From Whalleya microplaca (taxonomy: Eukaryota > Ascomycota > Sordariomycetes > Xylariales > Xylariaceae), in assembly GCA_022497155.1 (NCBI GenBank), contig MU385763.1, positions 248,001 through 312,000 on the forward strand: a DNA stretch of 64,000 nt, read 5' to 3'. The position numbers and the translations under genes are program-made. Shown piece by piece: positions 45,073 through 56,618 of this stretch; position 1 is the first letter of the stretch, and each line of letters starts with the position of its first letter. The notes beneath the pieces were generated by a model, which worked only from the letters and a program-made list of their open reading frames with translations, had not been told where the DNA came from and searched no databases.

Positions 45073-45582
45073 ATGGCTGGCAATCTGCCGCAGGGGAAGA
45101 CAGGTGGTGTTGGTCTCATGGGCCGTGAGAAGGAGGCGATCAAGGAGGAGGAACGACTTGAGAAGGACCTGAAGCATTTGAAGCTGCTCCATGTGAAGGT
45201 ATGTGGACAGTGTTCACCCTCATTCTACGGTGCAAATCTGGAACTGGGTTGCTAACTAGTTTCCCTAATAGTGCAGAGAGTTGCGAGGAACTATCCAATG
45301 CATGCTTGAGTCACTGCCTGAAAATGTTACGCGTATGAGTCTCCCAATCTTTTAGAGTAGGTATATGAGACTGACAAACGAATAGCCGAAGAGCTATATC
45401 AATGCTTCTTGAAAGCTGTAGAAACTGCGCGGACTCAGATTAAGGACTTTGGCACTCTATACACTAATGAGGAGAGCAAGCGAGTTCTGGAGCAGGCGAG
45501 GAAAAGCCGTGAGGCCAATCCTAAGGGAATAGAGCCGTGGAACGCCAGAGACCACCCAGACTGGATGGACATTGACCAATAA
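45073..45582 (+). CDS. Conserved-looking 127-aa coiled-coil protein, function unknown
   Basis: Three exons (45073-45198, 45272-45332, 45386-45582) join in phase to 127 residues. A Gly-rich start (MAGNLPQGKTGGVGLMGREK) is followed by a charged helix (EAIKEEERLEKDLKHLKLLHVKC, about 20-42) and two further helices (ELYQCFLKAVETARTQIKDF; ESKRVLEQARKSRE), ending in a Trp-containing acidic tail (EPWNARDHPDWMDIDQ). Size, all-helical content and small introns resemble small subunits of nuclear complexes such as Mediator, but I cannot name the family with confidence. There is no signal peptide or membrane segment, so it is probably nuclear or cytosolic. The codon use and phase-perfect introns make it a real gene. 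Confidence 0.75.
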
Positions 45583-46469
45583 AGCCGTCATTACCAGGGA
45601 ATAGGTACGGCATGGGACGGCGTTAGGAACTTGTATGGATCACAATATCTGCTGGACATGCGAATAGCATGCTATCATTGAAAACATGGTGCCATCGGGC
45701 CAACGGCATATCGGTGTTACGGGATGGCTGGAATTACATGTGATACCATAGAGGAACCCATAGGGCGAGATTAATGAGTGTTTTGCTTCCGATATATGGA
45801 ATTTCTCATGTGTCCTAAACAGACACTGGATAGGTAGCACCGCCATGATTGGCTGGCTATATGCGTGAAGTCCGCGCTGACTTGAATGCGCTTACAGCTT
45901 ACAAGACTGTTCATCATCGCCAATGATAACAATTGGTTGGTCCAACTATCTTAGGAATTCCTAGTATCTATCCATGAGCTACGTTGGTCTGCAATGGATG
46001 GGAGAGGGGATTCCCACCCCAATATTAGTTGTTACAATTAGAGCATCGCGACGACCTGGAACCTTTAACTACTTACAAGTCAAATAGATTCATATATAGC
46101 ACCGCATCCGCATAAGATGAAATGAGAGGTGGCATACCTGTCTGAGGTAAGCAATGGCAGTACGGTTTGGCTCATATTTATGGTTAGACCTATATGTCTA
46201 GGTTGGTGCATAATTCTGTTACAAGCCACAGTGGGAGTATACTGAGCACGGGCCTCGCTAAAGTCAAGTGCACTGGTGCCAAGATGAGATTTTGGCAACC
46301 CCACCACATACACCAAAATTCACTGTGAATTTTCGAAAACACCAATTTTTGCCCCTCATAGCAGAAGAAGAAGGGCCTGCCACCTCCCACTTCGTCCCAC
46401 TTTGTCGCATCACGATACTACTCTATCCGATCTCAACCATCTTACGCGACCAGAAGAGCTATCGACAAT
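45583..46469. other. Spacer, promoter of eIF3c gene
   Basis: Non-coding, AT-rich, with a C-rich stretch just before 46469. No other structure is visible. Confidence 0.6.
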
Positions 46470-49133
46470 ATGTCTCGATTTTTCCGCAGCGGCGACGACA
46501 GCTCCTCCGAGAGCAGCTCTGAAGAGGAGGAGCTCTACTCCGAGGAGGAGGAAGAAGAAGAGGACAAGGACGAGTCTGAAGAAGACGAAGATGAAGACGA
46601 GGACGAGGATGAAGAAGAGTCCGAAGAAGGATCTAGCGATGAAGAGGGCGGCAAAAAATCCGGTGCTGCTCGTTTCTTGCGTGGTGATGATTCAGAGAGC
46701 GAAGAGAGCGACGATGACGCCCCCAAGACCCTGAAGAGCGCCAAGGACAAGCAGTTCGCCGAGCTTGAGTCCATAATCGATACCATCGAGAAGCGACAGA
46801 AGATCAATGATTGGGGCGCTATATCGAATGGTATGTCTACAGCCCAGCCTTGGTCTTTACTATGTTGGTTGCACATGTATGACTGACTTCGTGATGTAGA
46901 ATTCGATAAACTGAACAGACAGGCCGCGAAGATCCCTGGGACACCGAAACTTTATATCAAGGCTCTCGTCGAGTTAGAGGATGCCATGAACGAGACCATC
47001 TCCAAGCAGAAGGTTACGCCGAAGAAGATGAACGCTACGAGTGCCCGTGGTTTGAATGCCGTCAAGCAAAAGATCAAGAAGCTGAAGCAGGACTATCAGA
47101 AGCAAGTTGATGCGTATAGAGAAGACCCTCTCGATTTCCTTGCTTCCGATGACGAAGAGGAAGCGGAGCCGGCCCCGAAGCCCGAGAACAAGAGGGCAGA
47201 AATCTACACTGATCAAGTCGACGAAGACCAAGAAGGCTTTGCGACCGTCGGTAAAGGAGGCAAGACGCTTCAATTTACCCCTGAGAGTATCTTCAAACAT
47301 CTCCGGGGAATATTGGAGTCTCGTGGCAAGAAGAACACCGACCGACTGGAGCAAATCAAGATTATGGAGAAACTCAACGAAGTTGCTGTTACTCCATACC
47401 AGCATATCCGGGTCCTTCTAACGCTTGTCTCGGCAAGATTCGACTTGAGTTCTGGTGGATCAGCTTCCATGCCGTTTGAGCACTGGAAGGCTGCTGAGAA
47501 GGAGATATCAGTTCTATTCGAGGTGCTTGAGGCTAACCGGGATTATATCGTCATTGAGAATGTCGAAGAATGGGACGATGACGACAAGCCCCCGACCTTA
47601 CAGCCGGGTGAGAAATACATCAAGATCCCAGGAAGTATCGTCTCGTATGTCGAGCGGCTCGACGATGAGCTTACTCGATCACTGCAAAGCATTGATCCTC
47701 ACACTTCAGAGTATATCGAACGTCTTACGGATGAGGGCTCGTTGTACAATGTCATATTCCGTGGTCTTCTCTACTATGAGACGCTTGGCAAGGATACGGC
47801 TCTACAGATTCCTCAGGACAGTCTTAACCGGATTGTCATGCGCCGACTGGAGCACGTCTACTTCAAGCCTGCGCAAGTCGTCAAGATCCTCGAGGAAAAC
47901 GCCTGGAAGTCAGTGCCTGATGGTGTCGAATCAGTGATTACTCCCAAGGGGAGTATCTCGGACGCCACCGAACTCCTGAACGTCCTGTGCAACTACCTGT
48001 TCGCCAACAGTGAAGGTATCATCCGAGCGCGTGCGATGCTATGCCAGATCTACTTCCTCGCTCTCCACGACGAGTACTACAAGGCTCGAGACATGATGCT
48101 TATGTCACATTTGCAAGAGACGATTGGCAGCTTTGATGTACACACTCAGATTCTCTACAACCGGACCCTCGTCCAAGTCGGACTCTGCGCCTTCAGGAAG
48201 GGTCTAGTATATGAGGCCCAGAACACTCTACAAGAAATCTGCGGTAGCGGCCGGCAAAAGGAACTGTTGGCTCAGGGTGTCATGATCCAGCGGTATGCTC
48301 AAGTTTCTCCCGAACAAGAGAGGCTTGAAAAGCAAAGACAGTTACCTTTCCACATGCACATCAACCTTGAACTGCTGGAGTGCGTCTATTTGACTTGCAG
48401 CATGCTTCTCGAGATTCCTCTATTGGCACAGACTGGCTCGTCACCGGATATCAAGAAGCGCGTCATCAGCAAGACTTACCGACGTATGTTAGAGTACCAC
48501 GAGCGACAAATCTTTACTGGTCCTCCAGAGAATACCCGTGACCATGTCATGCAAGCATCCCGAGCTCTGGCTGCCGGCGAGTGGAAGAAAGCTACCAACT
48601 TTATCCACAGCATTAAGATCTGGGAGCTCATGCCAAACACCGAGGAGATCAAGGCCATGCTATCGAAACAGATCCAAGAGGAGGGTCTGCGGACATATCT
48701 CTTTACCTATGCTCCTTTTTACGATACCCTTGCCATCGCCACTCTCTCTTCGATGTTCGAGCTCGAAGACCAGAAGGTTGCAGCGGTTGTAAGCAAGATG
48801 ATCAGCCACGAAGAACTAGCTGCTGCTCTTGACCAAGTCACGTCTACTGTCATCTTCCGGAAAGGCGTCGAGCTGTCCCGACTCCAAAGCCTGGCACTCA
48901 CACTTTCTGATAAGACGGCAGCCCTCATCGAGACGAATGAGCGTACTCTTGAGCAACGCACTCAAGGGACGGCCAATGCCTTCGACAGGAGAGGGGGACA
49001 AAACCAGCGCGGCGGCCGAGGAGGCGGACAGCGGACTGGCCGTGGTGGACCCAGGACAGGTGGAGCTAGCCAGAGGCAAGCTGGTGGTACACAATTCACA
49101 GGTGGTGTACTGGGCGGCGCGGTCCGAGGTTAG
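46470..49133 (+). CDS. nip1: Eukaryotic translation initiation factor 3 subunit C
   Basis: Core subunit of eIF3 (Nip1 in yeast), which scaffolds the 43S pre-initiation complex and contacts eIF1, eIF5 and the 40S platform. Two exons (46470-46830, 46900-49133) encode 864 residues, the expected length. The N-terminus MSRFFRSG is followed by long Glu/Asp/Ser tracts (residues about 10-85), characteristic of fungal eIF3c and likely CK2-phosphorylated. [20 protein letters not shown] follows. After the central helical repeats come the PCI segments ([23 protein letters not shown] read around the winged helix), and the C-terminus is RGG-rich ([15 protein letters not shown]). The intron lies after the NDWGAISN segment, in phase. 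A housekeeping gene; identification is secure. Confidence 0.95.
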
Positions 49134-49635
49134 ACAAGTAAAGGCGGTTCCCTTTCTCTCGTTTGTAACTAATGCATCCGGTCGGGCTTGACTTTACGAA
49201 AATACTTAGGTACGGGTCGGCGAAGTCACTGGCGGTGAACTTCATCCACGCTGGTCACGTAGCATTTGCAAGAGAATTGACTCTATTCATCGTATATAAC
49301 ATTGCCTACCGCGTTGTCTGATTATTGCTCACTTTTGCAAGTTCTCTGACGGGTCTATGCTCATCCCTAACATATGATATAAGGTCAACTAGCATGGCTG
49401 AACTGTGATAAATTGTAGACTGTATTTTTGGAATATGTGCTTTTTATTTCGTAGTATTGTCTTTCGTTGACTGTCTCTCGGAAGCATTTCGCTTTCCTAG
49501 ATGCTGCCTAGCCAAAGCTACCATCGTAGCTTCAACCAACGAAGTTATCTTGCCCCTTCCCGAAAGTCGTCAATTATCAAGATATATCTTTCCCACGATG
49601 GGATTCTCCCCTCTCTTCGTCCATATGCTGTCCAT
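49134..49635. other. Convergent 3' spacer
   Basis: Non-coding sequence between convergent eIF3c and hemerythrin-domain genes. Nothing notable. Confidence 0.6.
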
Positions 49636-50490
49636 TCACATGGGTATCCGACGTATCTCCTCAATAGTCCAATACTTGCGCATATTCTCCGCGCCGAGCG
49701 TCTGGACCTCCTGATCGAGGTGGCGCCAGAGCACGGCGCCCCAGCTCTCCATCTTCTCCTTGAGCACGGGCAGCTCGAGCTCGACCTCGCCGGCGCGGCA
49801 CCGCCGCAGGTACTCCTGCATGCCCTCCATGCCGCGGTGGATCTCGCGGTGCTGGCGCAGCAGCTCCGCTCCCCCGCCGTTACCCGCACTACCGCTACCC
49901 TTGCCGACGCGGAACTCGGGCATCCGCTTCGCGAGAACCGGGAAGATGTACGTCTCCTCGATCGAGTGGTGGGTCTCCAGCTGCGACAGGAAGCCCAGCC
50001 CCTCGCTGACGAAGGCGCGCGGCGACATGCGCGCGGGCCGCTTCTGCGCTACGCACGCGCCCCAGAGCACGTTCCAGGTGTGGCGGAAGTGCGCGTGGAA
50101 TAGGTCCATGTGCTCGGCTAGCCGGTTGTAGCCGTGGAACTCGGCGGGCGTGAGCGCGGGGAGGGCTGGCTGGGCTGGCTGGGCTGGCTCGGCTGAGGGA
50201 GAGGTAGAGGGCTCGGGGGGAGGAGGGGCGCTTGAGGAGGGTGTTGGCTCTGAGGAGGGTTGCGCGGACGAGGCTGAAGACGACATCGTTGCGGTGGTCA
50301 GGCGGTGCGGTGGGAAGATTGCGTGGGATGAGGTGGAGGAGAGCGCCGAGGAAGAGGAGTGGTCGTAGTGTCCCAGGGCGTATCGCCGACCAGTTGCGAG
50401 GAGGACTGGTGGCCGGGGGAGACAGGCGGTGGTGAGAGGAGGCTGCGGAGGGAGACGAGCTGCGACGAGACGAGTGGTGAAGCGTCGCAT
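49636..50490 (-). CDS. Hemerythrin (HHE cation-binding) domain protein
   Basis: Non-haem di-iron four-helix-bundle protein; related fungal proteins are implicated in oxygen/NO sensing or iron handling, but the role is not established. Intronless. I place the start at 50490 (MRRFTTRLVAARL), which gives 284 residues and an Arg/Ser-rich, acid-free N-terminus of mitochondrial-targeting character. A downstream ATG at 50286 (MSSSASSAQPSS) would give a 216-residue cytosolic form, so both are possible. A Pro/Ser-rich linker precedes the bundle. Iron ligands are visible as HMDLFHAHFRHTW, LETHHSIEETYIFP (the HHxxEE centre), LLRQHREIHRGME and LWRHLDQE. The coding DNA is very GC-rich compared with its surroundings. 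Family certain; location inferred. Confidence 0.85.
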   Translation of the reverse strand: MRRFTTRLVAARLPPQPPLTTACLPRPPVLLATGRRYALGHYDHSSSSALSSTSSHAIFPPHRLTTATMSSSASSAQPSSEPTPSSSAPPPPEPSTSPSAEPAQPAQPALPALTPAEFHGYNRLAEHMDLFHAHFRHTWNVLWGACVAQKRPARMSPRAFVSEGLGFLSQLETHHSIEETYIFPVLAKRMPEFRVGKGSGSAGNGGGAELLRQHREIHRGMEGMQEYLRRCRAGEVELELPVLKEKMESWGAVLWRHLDQEVQTLGAENMRKYWTIEEIRRIPM

Positions 50491-51275
50491 CGCAGGGTCA
50501 TGAGGACACAGCGAGCAAGCAAGCATACACGTAAGAAAGTTTGTCCAGAGGTGCCGGCAGTCAGCCGGCCCTTTGCTAAAGGGAAAAATAAGGCCGAGCC
50601 ATGACTAGTCAGTCGCGGGAGTGGCAGTAATATACCGGCTCAGCGCTTCCTAATTGGCCCTTTGGGACTATAAGTCAGCCATTAATCATCATGACCTTGC
50701 CTTTCAAATCGTGACTTTGTAAGGCTACTGATAGCCCGAATACGAAAATCTGCCCTGATAAGCCCCGCTTGTGCTTTTTACATGCATATGTACTTACGTA
50801 TCTAATCAATCTTTTATATCGGTTCACTGATTGGCTCGCTCCGGGGAATGGGATGGATTGGAGAAGATCTGTACATGTTCAAGTTGTTAGCCATCTACAT
50901 GTTGGCTCAGGCTCACCTTGTAAGATTCTACGGAGTTGTTTGATGCTGATACACCAATCTCGGTCTATACCTTCATCGTTGATTGTATACTGGATTGAGC
51001 TGGTTGGTATTAGTGGCTGGCATCTTGCATCATACATCATACTAAGAAGGTCGCGTCAGGGGCTGCTGGTAATATTATACGCAGGCAGCTATCGACGAAT
51101 TTTGTCTATCCCCAGAAGACCAGTGCTCATACCTAGTTAAAGAATAGACGGAACAGTTTATTTCATTTGGGATTTGCATTAACGAACCAAATCTAGATTA
51201 TGTATTGTATCTGGGACTTACTGGTATTGCCATTTATTTCGAAATCAAGCCGCCACAAGAGACAGTTGCGTCGCC
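50491..51275. other. Spacer between hemerythrin-domain and nitronate monooxygenase genes
   Basis: Promoter region of the hemerythrin-domain gene and 3' side of the monooxygenase gene. A + strand frame of 123 codons (50769-51140) has no domain and is not called. Confidence 0.55.
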
Positions 51276-52684
51276 TCATCCCTCAGATTTCAGGTCTGCA
51301 ATTCTCTTCAACGCGCCCTCCCTGACCTGCTTCGTGATCACCGCAGCAGGAAGTTCATCTTTGACCAAGCCGACACCCGTTCCACTAACGATAGTTAGCG
51401 ATTTATTATCTAAATACTGCCCAGAGGGTTTGGTTCGAACTCACGACCATGTGACCATCCTCGAGAGTTCGCCGCTATCTTTCGCCGCCTTGAATCGCTT
51501 TCGATTTTCCTCTAACGATAGGCCGCTTTGTTGATCTTGATATGAGGGATGAATGACTGCACGCCCGTCGTAGACATCGGGCCACTCCATGTTACCTTGG
51601 ATATGGTCATGTAGTTGTGATCTAAACCGAGACAGAAAAAGACGAGTCAGCTGAAGCCTTCTTAGCGTAGGTGGGTTCTCAAACTTACTTCACTGTATTC
51701 GCGCCTCCGTCTGTGGTTCCTAGTATTGCTTTCCTCTTGAAATCTTGCGCATCTGATTCGGTGGCGACCATGTACTAGCTTATTGTGAGCGGATGGTTCT
51801 TTTATAACCCCCGAAAGCAGGAACCATGAGTGTGTGAGTGTAAAATGCCCTGAACAGGACTGGATACCATCTGAAGAGGATTAAAAACCTACCCTCGTAC
51901 CAAGAACAGCTCCCTCAGCACCAAGTGCCAACGCTGCCGCAACGCCTCTGCCGTCCGCAATGCCGCCCGCAGCCCACAATGCAACGTCCTTCTCCGGGAA
52001 CTCATCCTTCAGCAGATCCGCGATCTCGGGAACCAAGCTCACAATCCCAGCGCCGCTAGCCCACTGGTGGCCGCCGGCATCCGTCCCCTGCGCAACAATG
52101 ACATCGGCTCCATGCTGAAGGGCCTCGCGGGCAGCTGCCACTGTGCCAACTTGGACCACGACTTTGAGGCCCCATGCTTCGCCGACCGCTTTCAGAGAAT
52201 GAACGAGGTCCGGGAGAGTATTAGGGGCCGTAGGTGACGGGGCGAATAACCAGACTGCTGCCGGCTGGTACTTTTGCAGGATAGGGGTAGTGGTCTGGGA
52301 GAAGTAGCTAATGGACGATGCGTAGAGGACGAAGCCTACGCCGATGGACAATGGACTGCCCGCCTCTTTTTCCCACTGAAGAAGTTTGCGTGCTTGTGTT
52401 AGTTGGTCGTCCAGTTTCTTAAGGACTGGTGATTCCGGGCTAAAGTCCCGGCCTCCTTGGAGAAAGCCTACGACATGTCAGTGATGCTCATTCGATTTAT
52501 CGCGGCCTCTTATTAATAGCAATGGCAACGCACCAAAACCACCAGCTTTTGTAACTTCGGTTGCAAGCCTCGGGTTCGTGACGAAGTCCATCGGCGCGCT
52601 GATGATTAGTGGATACGATGATTTAGGAAACCATGACTTCATCCGTGAGCCCGCCATAGTAGCCAATCTGCGAACCGGGATCAT
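51276..52684 (-). CDS. Nitronate monooxygenase (2-nitropropane dioxygenase family)
   Basis: FMN-dependent TIM-barrel enzyme oxidising alkyl nitronates such as 3-nitropropionate to carbonyl compounds and nitrite. Exons on the reverse strand (52684-52534, 52467-51893, 51774-51689, 51621-51445, 51384-51276) join in phase to 365 residues. ISAPMDF near the N-terminus is the flavin-contacting strand. KAGGFGFLQGG crosses intron 1. VVVQVGTVAAAREALQ, DVIVAQGTDAGGHQ and VALWAAGGIADGRGVAAALALGAEGAVLGTR are the FMN-phosphate and active-site blocks, followed by YMVATESDAQ after intron 2. The C-terminal exons encode SGTGVGLVKDELPAA, also conserved. I used the ATG at 52684; two more in-frame ATGs follow within 15 codons. 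Likely role is detoxification of nitronates; fungal paralogs are many, so substrate is not assured. Confidence 0.9.
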
Positions 52685-52871
52685 GAAGCCTTTGAAATAA
52701 ACTAAACAATTCCGACAGATCCTCAAGAAAGGATCCAATTGACGTTTATAATAGTTGACAAGGTGCAACAGCCTCTCCAACAAGGTTTGATTCTCTGAAC
52801 TTGTCGTGATACCTCTGTTCCAAAAGTCAGGGTCTCCTCCTATTGAAAGTGATTGAAGCTCTACGACATGA

Positions 52872-52899
52872 ATATATATACATATATATATATATATAT
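52872..52899. repeat. (TA)n microsatellite
   Basis: Nearly pure alternating TA of 28 bases, with one C interruption, upstream of the nitronate monooxygenase gene. Confidence 0.9.
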
Positions 52900-53815
52900 G
52901 ATCAATTGGAACTGTTGGTTATCAATCAACTGAATAACATCGAATAGGATGAACGGATCTCTGCCCACATATGATGCATTGCCGGGAGGATTTTGCGAAA
53001 TGGATGATATGCCACAAGCACAATGATAAACTATGTCTCGGCGACACGGAGGTGTGTCATGGAAAACATACTTCCTCGGAGCTAGGCAGTTTGGCTACAC
53101 TTCCCCACTCTCACTGACGACACACGGAAACATATGAACTACCTCGGTGTGTCGCCTCATATTCTACTATTATTTGCTGCAACTACCACGACCAAGTCTT
53201 ATTACATTTGTTACGGATTTGATGTACCTGCAGATGGCTTTCAAACTTGTGCTGTAGATCCTAGATGTAGGTAGAGATATCGAGTATTTATGACTTCTAC
53301 CAGACATTGATGTGCCACTATGTTATTATTTATTTCTCATCCTAGCAGCATCTAGTCCCTTGGGGCAATGTGTATGATGGTATCACAGGTTATAAGTACT
53401 TGTTGCAATGGATACCGGGCTGAGTTAGCAAGAGCCAATGTATGCGATGTGCACGCTCTAGAACTGTCAATATGAGACAAGGTAATGAGTATAGTGGCTT
53501 GATTCGTGTAGTACAAGGTGAAGCTATAGGAAAGTAGCAGAGCCTCTACAACCACCTCAAAGTCCACTAATACAGCAGTGCATTTCTATTGGCTTCAAGA
53601 AAATAACTGTGCAAGTTTAATATAGAAGAAACTGCATTAGTTACGATTTTCGTATGCTGGGGTAGTTGGATATACTTGTTATTAAATACCCTGGTAAATG
53701 TAGGTGCCTATTAACCAGTCAGACTTTATCTCAACCAACTATTGTGTGCGTGAGGTTCGAACATATCTTTCTTTAGTTTCCCTCATATACCTATTCACAA
53801 ATGGTTCATTTTATT

Positions 53816-53823
53816 TATATAAA
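53816..53823 (+). promoter_or_regulatory. TATA box before pyrimidine-rich tract
   Basis: TATATAAA followed within 25 bp by CT-rich sequence, a classic fungal core promoter, yet with no recognisable coding gene downstream. Confidence 0.4.
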
Positions 53824-54847
53824 GAGCACTTCATCTGCTCCTCACACAACCATGCATACCTCAGCTAGCCTTCTTTCTGGCAATGCCCACTTGGAAGGCA
53901 ACTTCTTTCCCTCCTTCTTTCTTTTTACCGACAACAACGCCCTATTCAACGCCTGAATTGTTCATCAGATACCTCTACTTTTGCAAATTCAACGTCCTGT
54001 CACTCTCGGCAAGAACACAATATTATCCTACCCCTTTACTCCATCACAAACAGCTTTCGATCAGTCCTACAATCACTTGGAGGCAACCTCAATACACTTC
54101 AGGTAAGCCCATATTCCCTATGAGCTGAGAATTCAAGTTTATCAAAAAAGGACTTGTCAGCCTTATTCATAAGGTATGCCCTTCTTGATTCCATGCCTAG
54201 TAAAGCTGGCATATTCATTGCCTTTTCACTCCACCTTCACTTTGTTATTGGTCACGAGCCTTCCCATTCACCTTAATATTTCTGATGCCCGAGGTCACAA
54301 CCTCGTACACCTTCCATAATACACAGGCATATTTGTATACACCTCAGTTAAAGTCTTCCATCAACAGGATCTTCGAGCGCCCTCCAATCTCAGCAGTATC
54401 TGCAGTTCCTTGGGGAAAAATCGATTTCAACCTTCGCATCACATCAAGTTGAATTTATATAAGTTACATTTTTGTTTGCTTCCCTGAATTGTTTTCTCCC
54501 ATCCTATACACATCTTTCACCCAGGCAACATTCCATAACATTCACTTTCAGCAACTTCCAAAGCTTGACCCTTCCTGCCCAACAGCTTTTACACCTCACT
54601 GCCTTACCTACCACATACCAATTCCAACTTGTTTGAATGCTCCAAACCAGGACCCGAGGTTGACACTCCTGCCTCTGACTCACACCTACCTCTTCCTAGC
54701 TCTTTTGGCCACAATCAGCACAATAACAAAGACCTCAAGTACTTTGTACCATCAAATTCGAAAGGTAAGTCCAAGCAAATTTTTTCTACAATCAGTACCT
54801 GTTCCTCTTCCTGCATCTTTTCCACTGCTGCCTTTCCATCGCATCAC

Positions 54848-54937
54848 TTCCCACTTCAACTTTTCCCACTTCAACTCTTCCCACTTCAACTCTTCCCACT
54901 TCAACTCTTCCCACTTCAACTCTTCCCACTTCAACCC
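54848..54937 (+). repeat. 15-bp minisatellite, six copies
   Basis: Six head-to-tail copies of TTCCCACTTCAACTC beginning at 54848, 54863, 54878, 54893, 54908 and 54923; the first and last vary by one base. It lies inside a C/T-rich strand and is open in several frames on both strands only because the unit is a multiple of three and lacks stops. Confidence 0.95.
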
Positions 54938-56501
54938 TTCCTACTCCCACACTCCCTACCTCCCACCTCTTCCACACTTCCACACTTCTACTTCAACCCT
55001 TCCTACTTCAACCCCTCTTGCTTTCCCACCTTTTACCTTGTCGCCATTCACTTCATCACTTTTGACCTCATCGAGTTCTACACTACCAAGGTATTACTTG
55101 CTCTGCTATGTTCTATCTGACCGTACTTTTTCTATCTGCATCCCACACCTCCAACTACCCTTCGCAATACATCTCCAACCCCATACCACCAGTATAGATG
55201 AGATAATACAACCCTAATCTCCATCCTTCGTTTGCTTGGTCTATTTCAGGACTTGCTAACCGAGTTCCTCTCCAGCCCTTAGACACTTCACCTTTCTGAC
55301 ACTTGGCCTCTCTCACGGGCGAAACACTAAAAAGTAAGTACTTGAAGATCTCGAATCCTGCGACAGAAAAGCCATCAAGCAACCTCGAAATTCCGCAAAA
55401 TCAAGAATATAAGAATACCGACCTCAGAAAAGGAAATCGAGAGCAAACCCACAATAATCAAGACAAGAACGTATGCAAGACACCTCCCGCCTCGCAATAA
55501 TTTTATGCACTAAATAATCAACAGACCAAGAAACCGAGAACTGACAAGAATCCATAATTCTGAGGAATGGCTGATCTCTAGATTCAAGACAATCGCTATC
55601 GTATACCATAACCACAAGGTGGGATATTTCTAGGTACAATCTTATTGATATAATAAGACTAACATGTTCCACTAGTTATCACAAGTCGACAATTCAAAGA
55701 GAAGACCCCAAACTTCTCAAGAACTGAAGAATTTGAGATGAAGAAAGTTAGATATGCTGACCTTATCGTGTTTCATCAGATCAAACTCCTTTCTGAAGAT
55801 CTATCCCTTCAGGGTCATTTCACTTGCATAACACCACGAGAGCATGACACATACGCTTAGCCATAGAGCTTGCCGGATGGTTCGCCGTCGCGTCCCTGGA
55901 CCTCATTCGTCGGCTCATGTCGCGTCTGAGGAATAGTAATCTCAGTGAGATCCCGTTCTGCTTTGTGTGCCTTTCCAGTCGGTGTGTTGCGGAGGCGTTT
56001 ATTGTGCGACGAGTCGAAGCCCTTATTCGCTAAGACCAATGAGGTATCTGCAGTCCGAGCGGAGGACCTTCCGTCGGGAGGGTTTCTCGTCCTCGGTTGT
56101 GGCCGTGATGGTGAGTTTCGTGCTGCAAGGAATTGCTTAATTGGACCTCCCCCAGGCACCCAAAGGACTTCGGTCTGGGAGATCCTCTCGGAACACGGTG
56201 GGACATGCCGGCCTGTGTGCTTCGGCACCCGCGCCTGGCACGGACAATGGTTTAGAGGCTGCGCGCTGACCATAGGTGGGGCGGTAAGGCAAGGTTTGCC
56301 ATCCCTTAACCTCGCCCTCGAAATGCGCATGTTCCTCTACCTCTTTGGGATACCCTCCTACCACTGATCACTGGCAAATTGGAAACGCCCAGGCGGGTGC
56401 GCATCGAGTCAACAATGGAAATGGGTACCGGCGTTGCTCGATTGCCTTGGTACCGGGAGTGAAATGACCGGAGTTTGCTCCTATATCACATCTCAAGTCG
56501 G

Positions 56502-56618
56502 CTGGTATTACACTACCTCCAGCGATGCGAGCGTGTGCATTCTCCCTAATTTTTTTTTGTTCTCAAGGCTTGCATTGCGGCCTGTGTCTCTGGTATTACA
56601 CTGCCTCCAGAGACGCGA
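56502..56618 (+). repeat. Imperfect 29-bp direct repeat
   Basis: CTGGTATTACACTACCTCC... at 56502-56530 recurs at 56590-56618 with three differences, 88 bp apart. No target-site or element structure is evident. Confidence 0.75.

Noticed and set aside
49501..50103. + strand frame of 200 codons over the hemerythrin gene
   Set aside because: Antisense shadow of a GC-rich coding region; the reverse strand shows the complete iron-ligand pattern.
54489..55217. 242-codon + strand frame
   Set aside because: Composition is almost purely C/T-driven with no domain; it is open because a pyrimidine-rich strand seldom forms stop codons.
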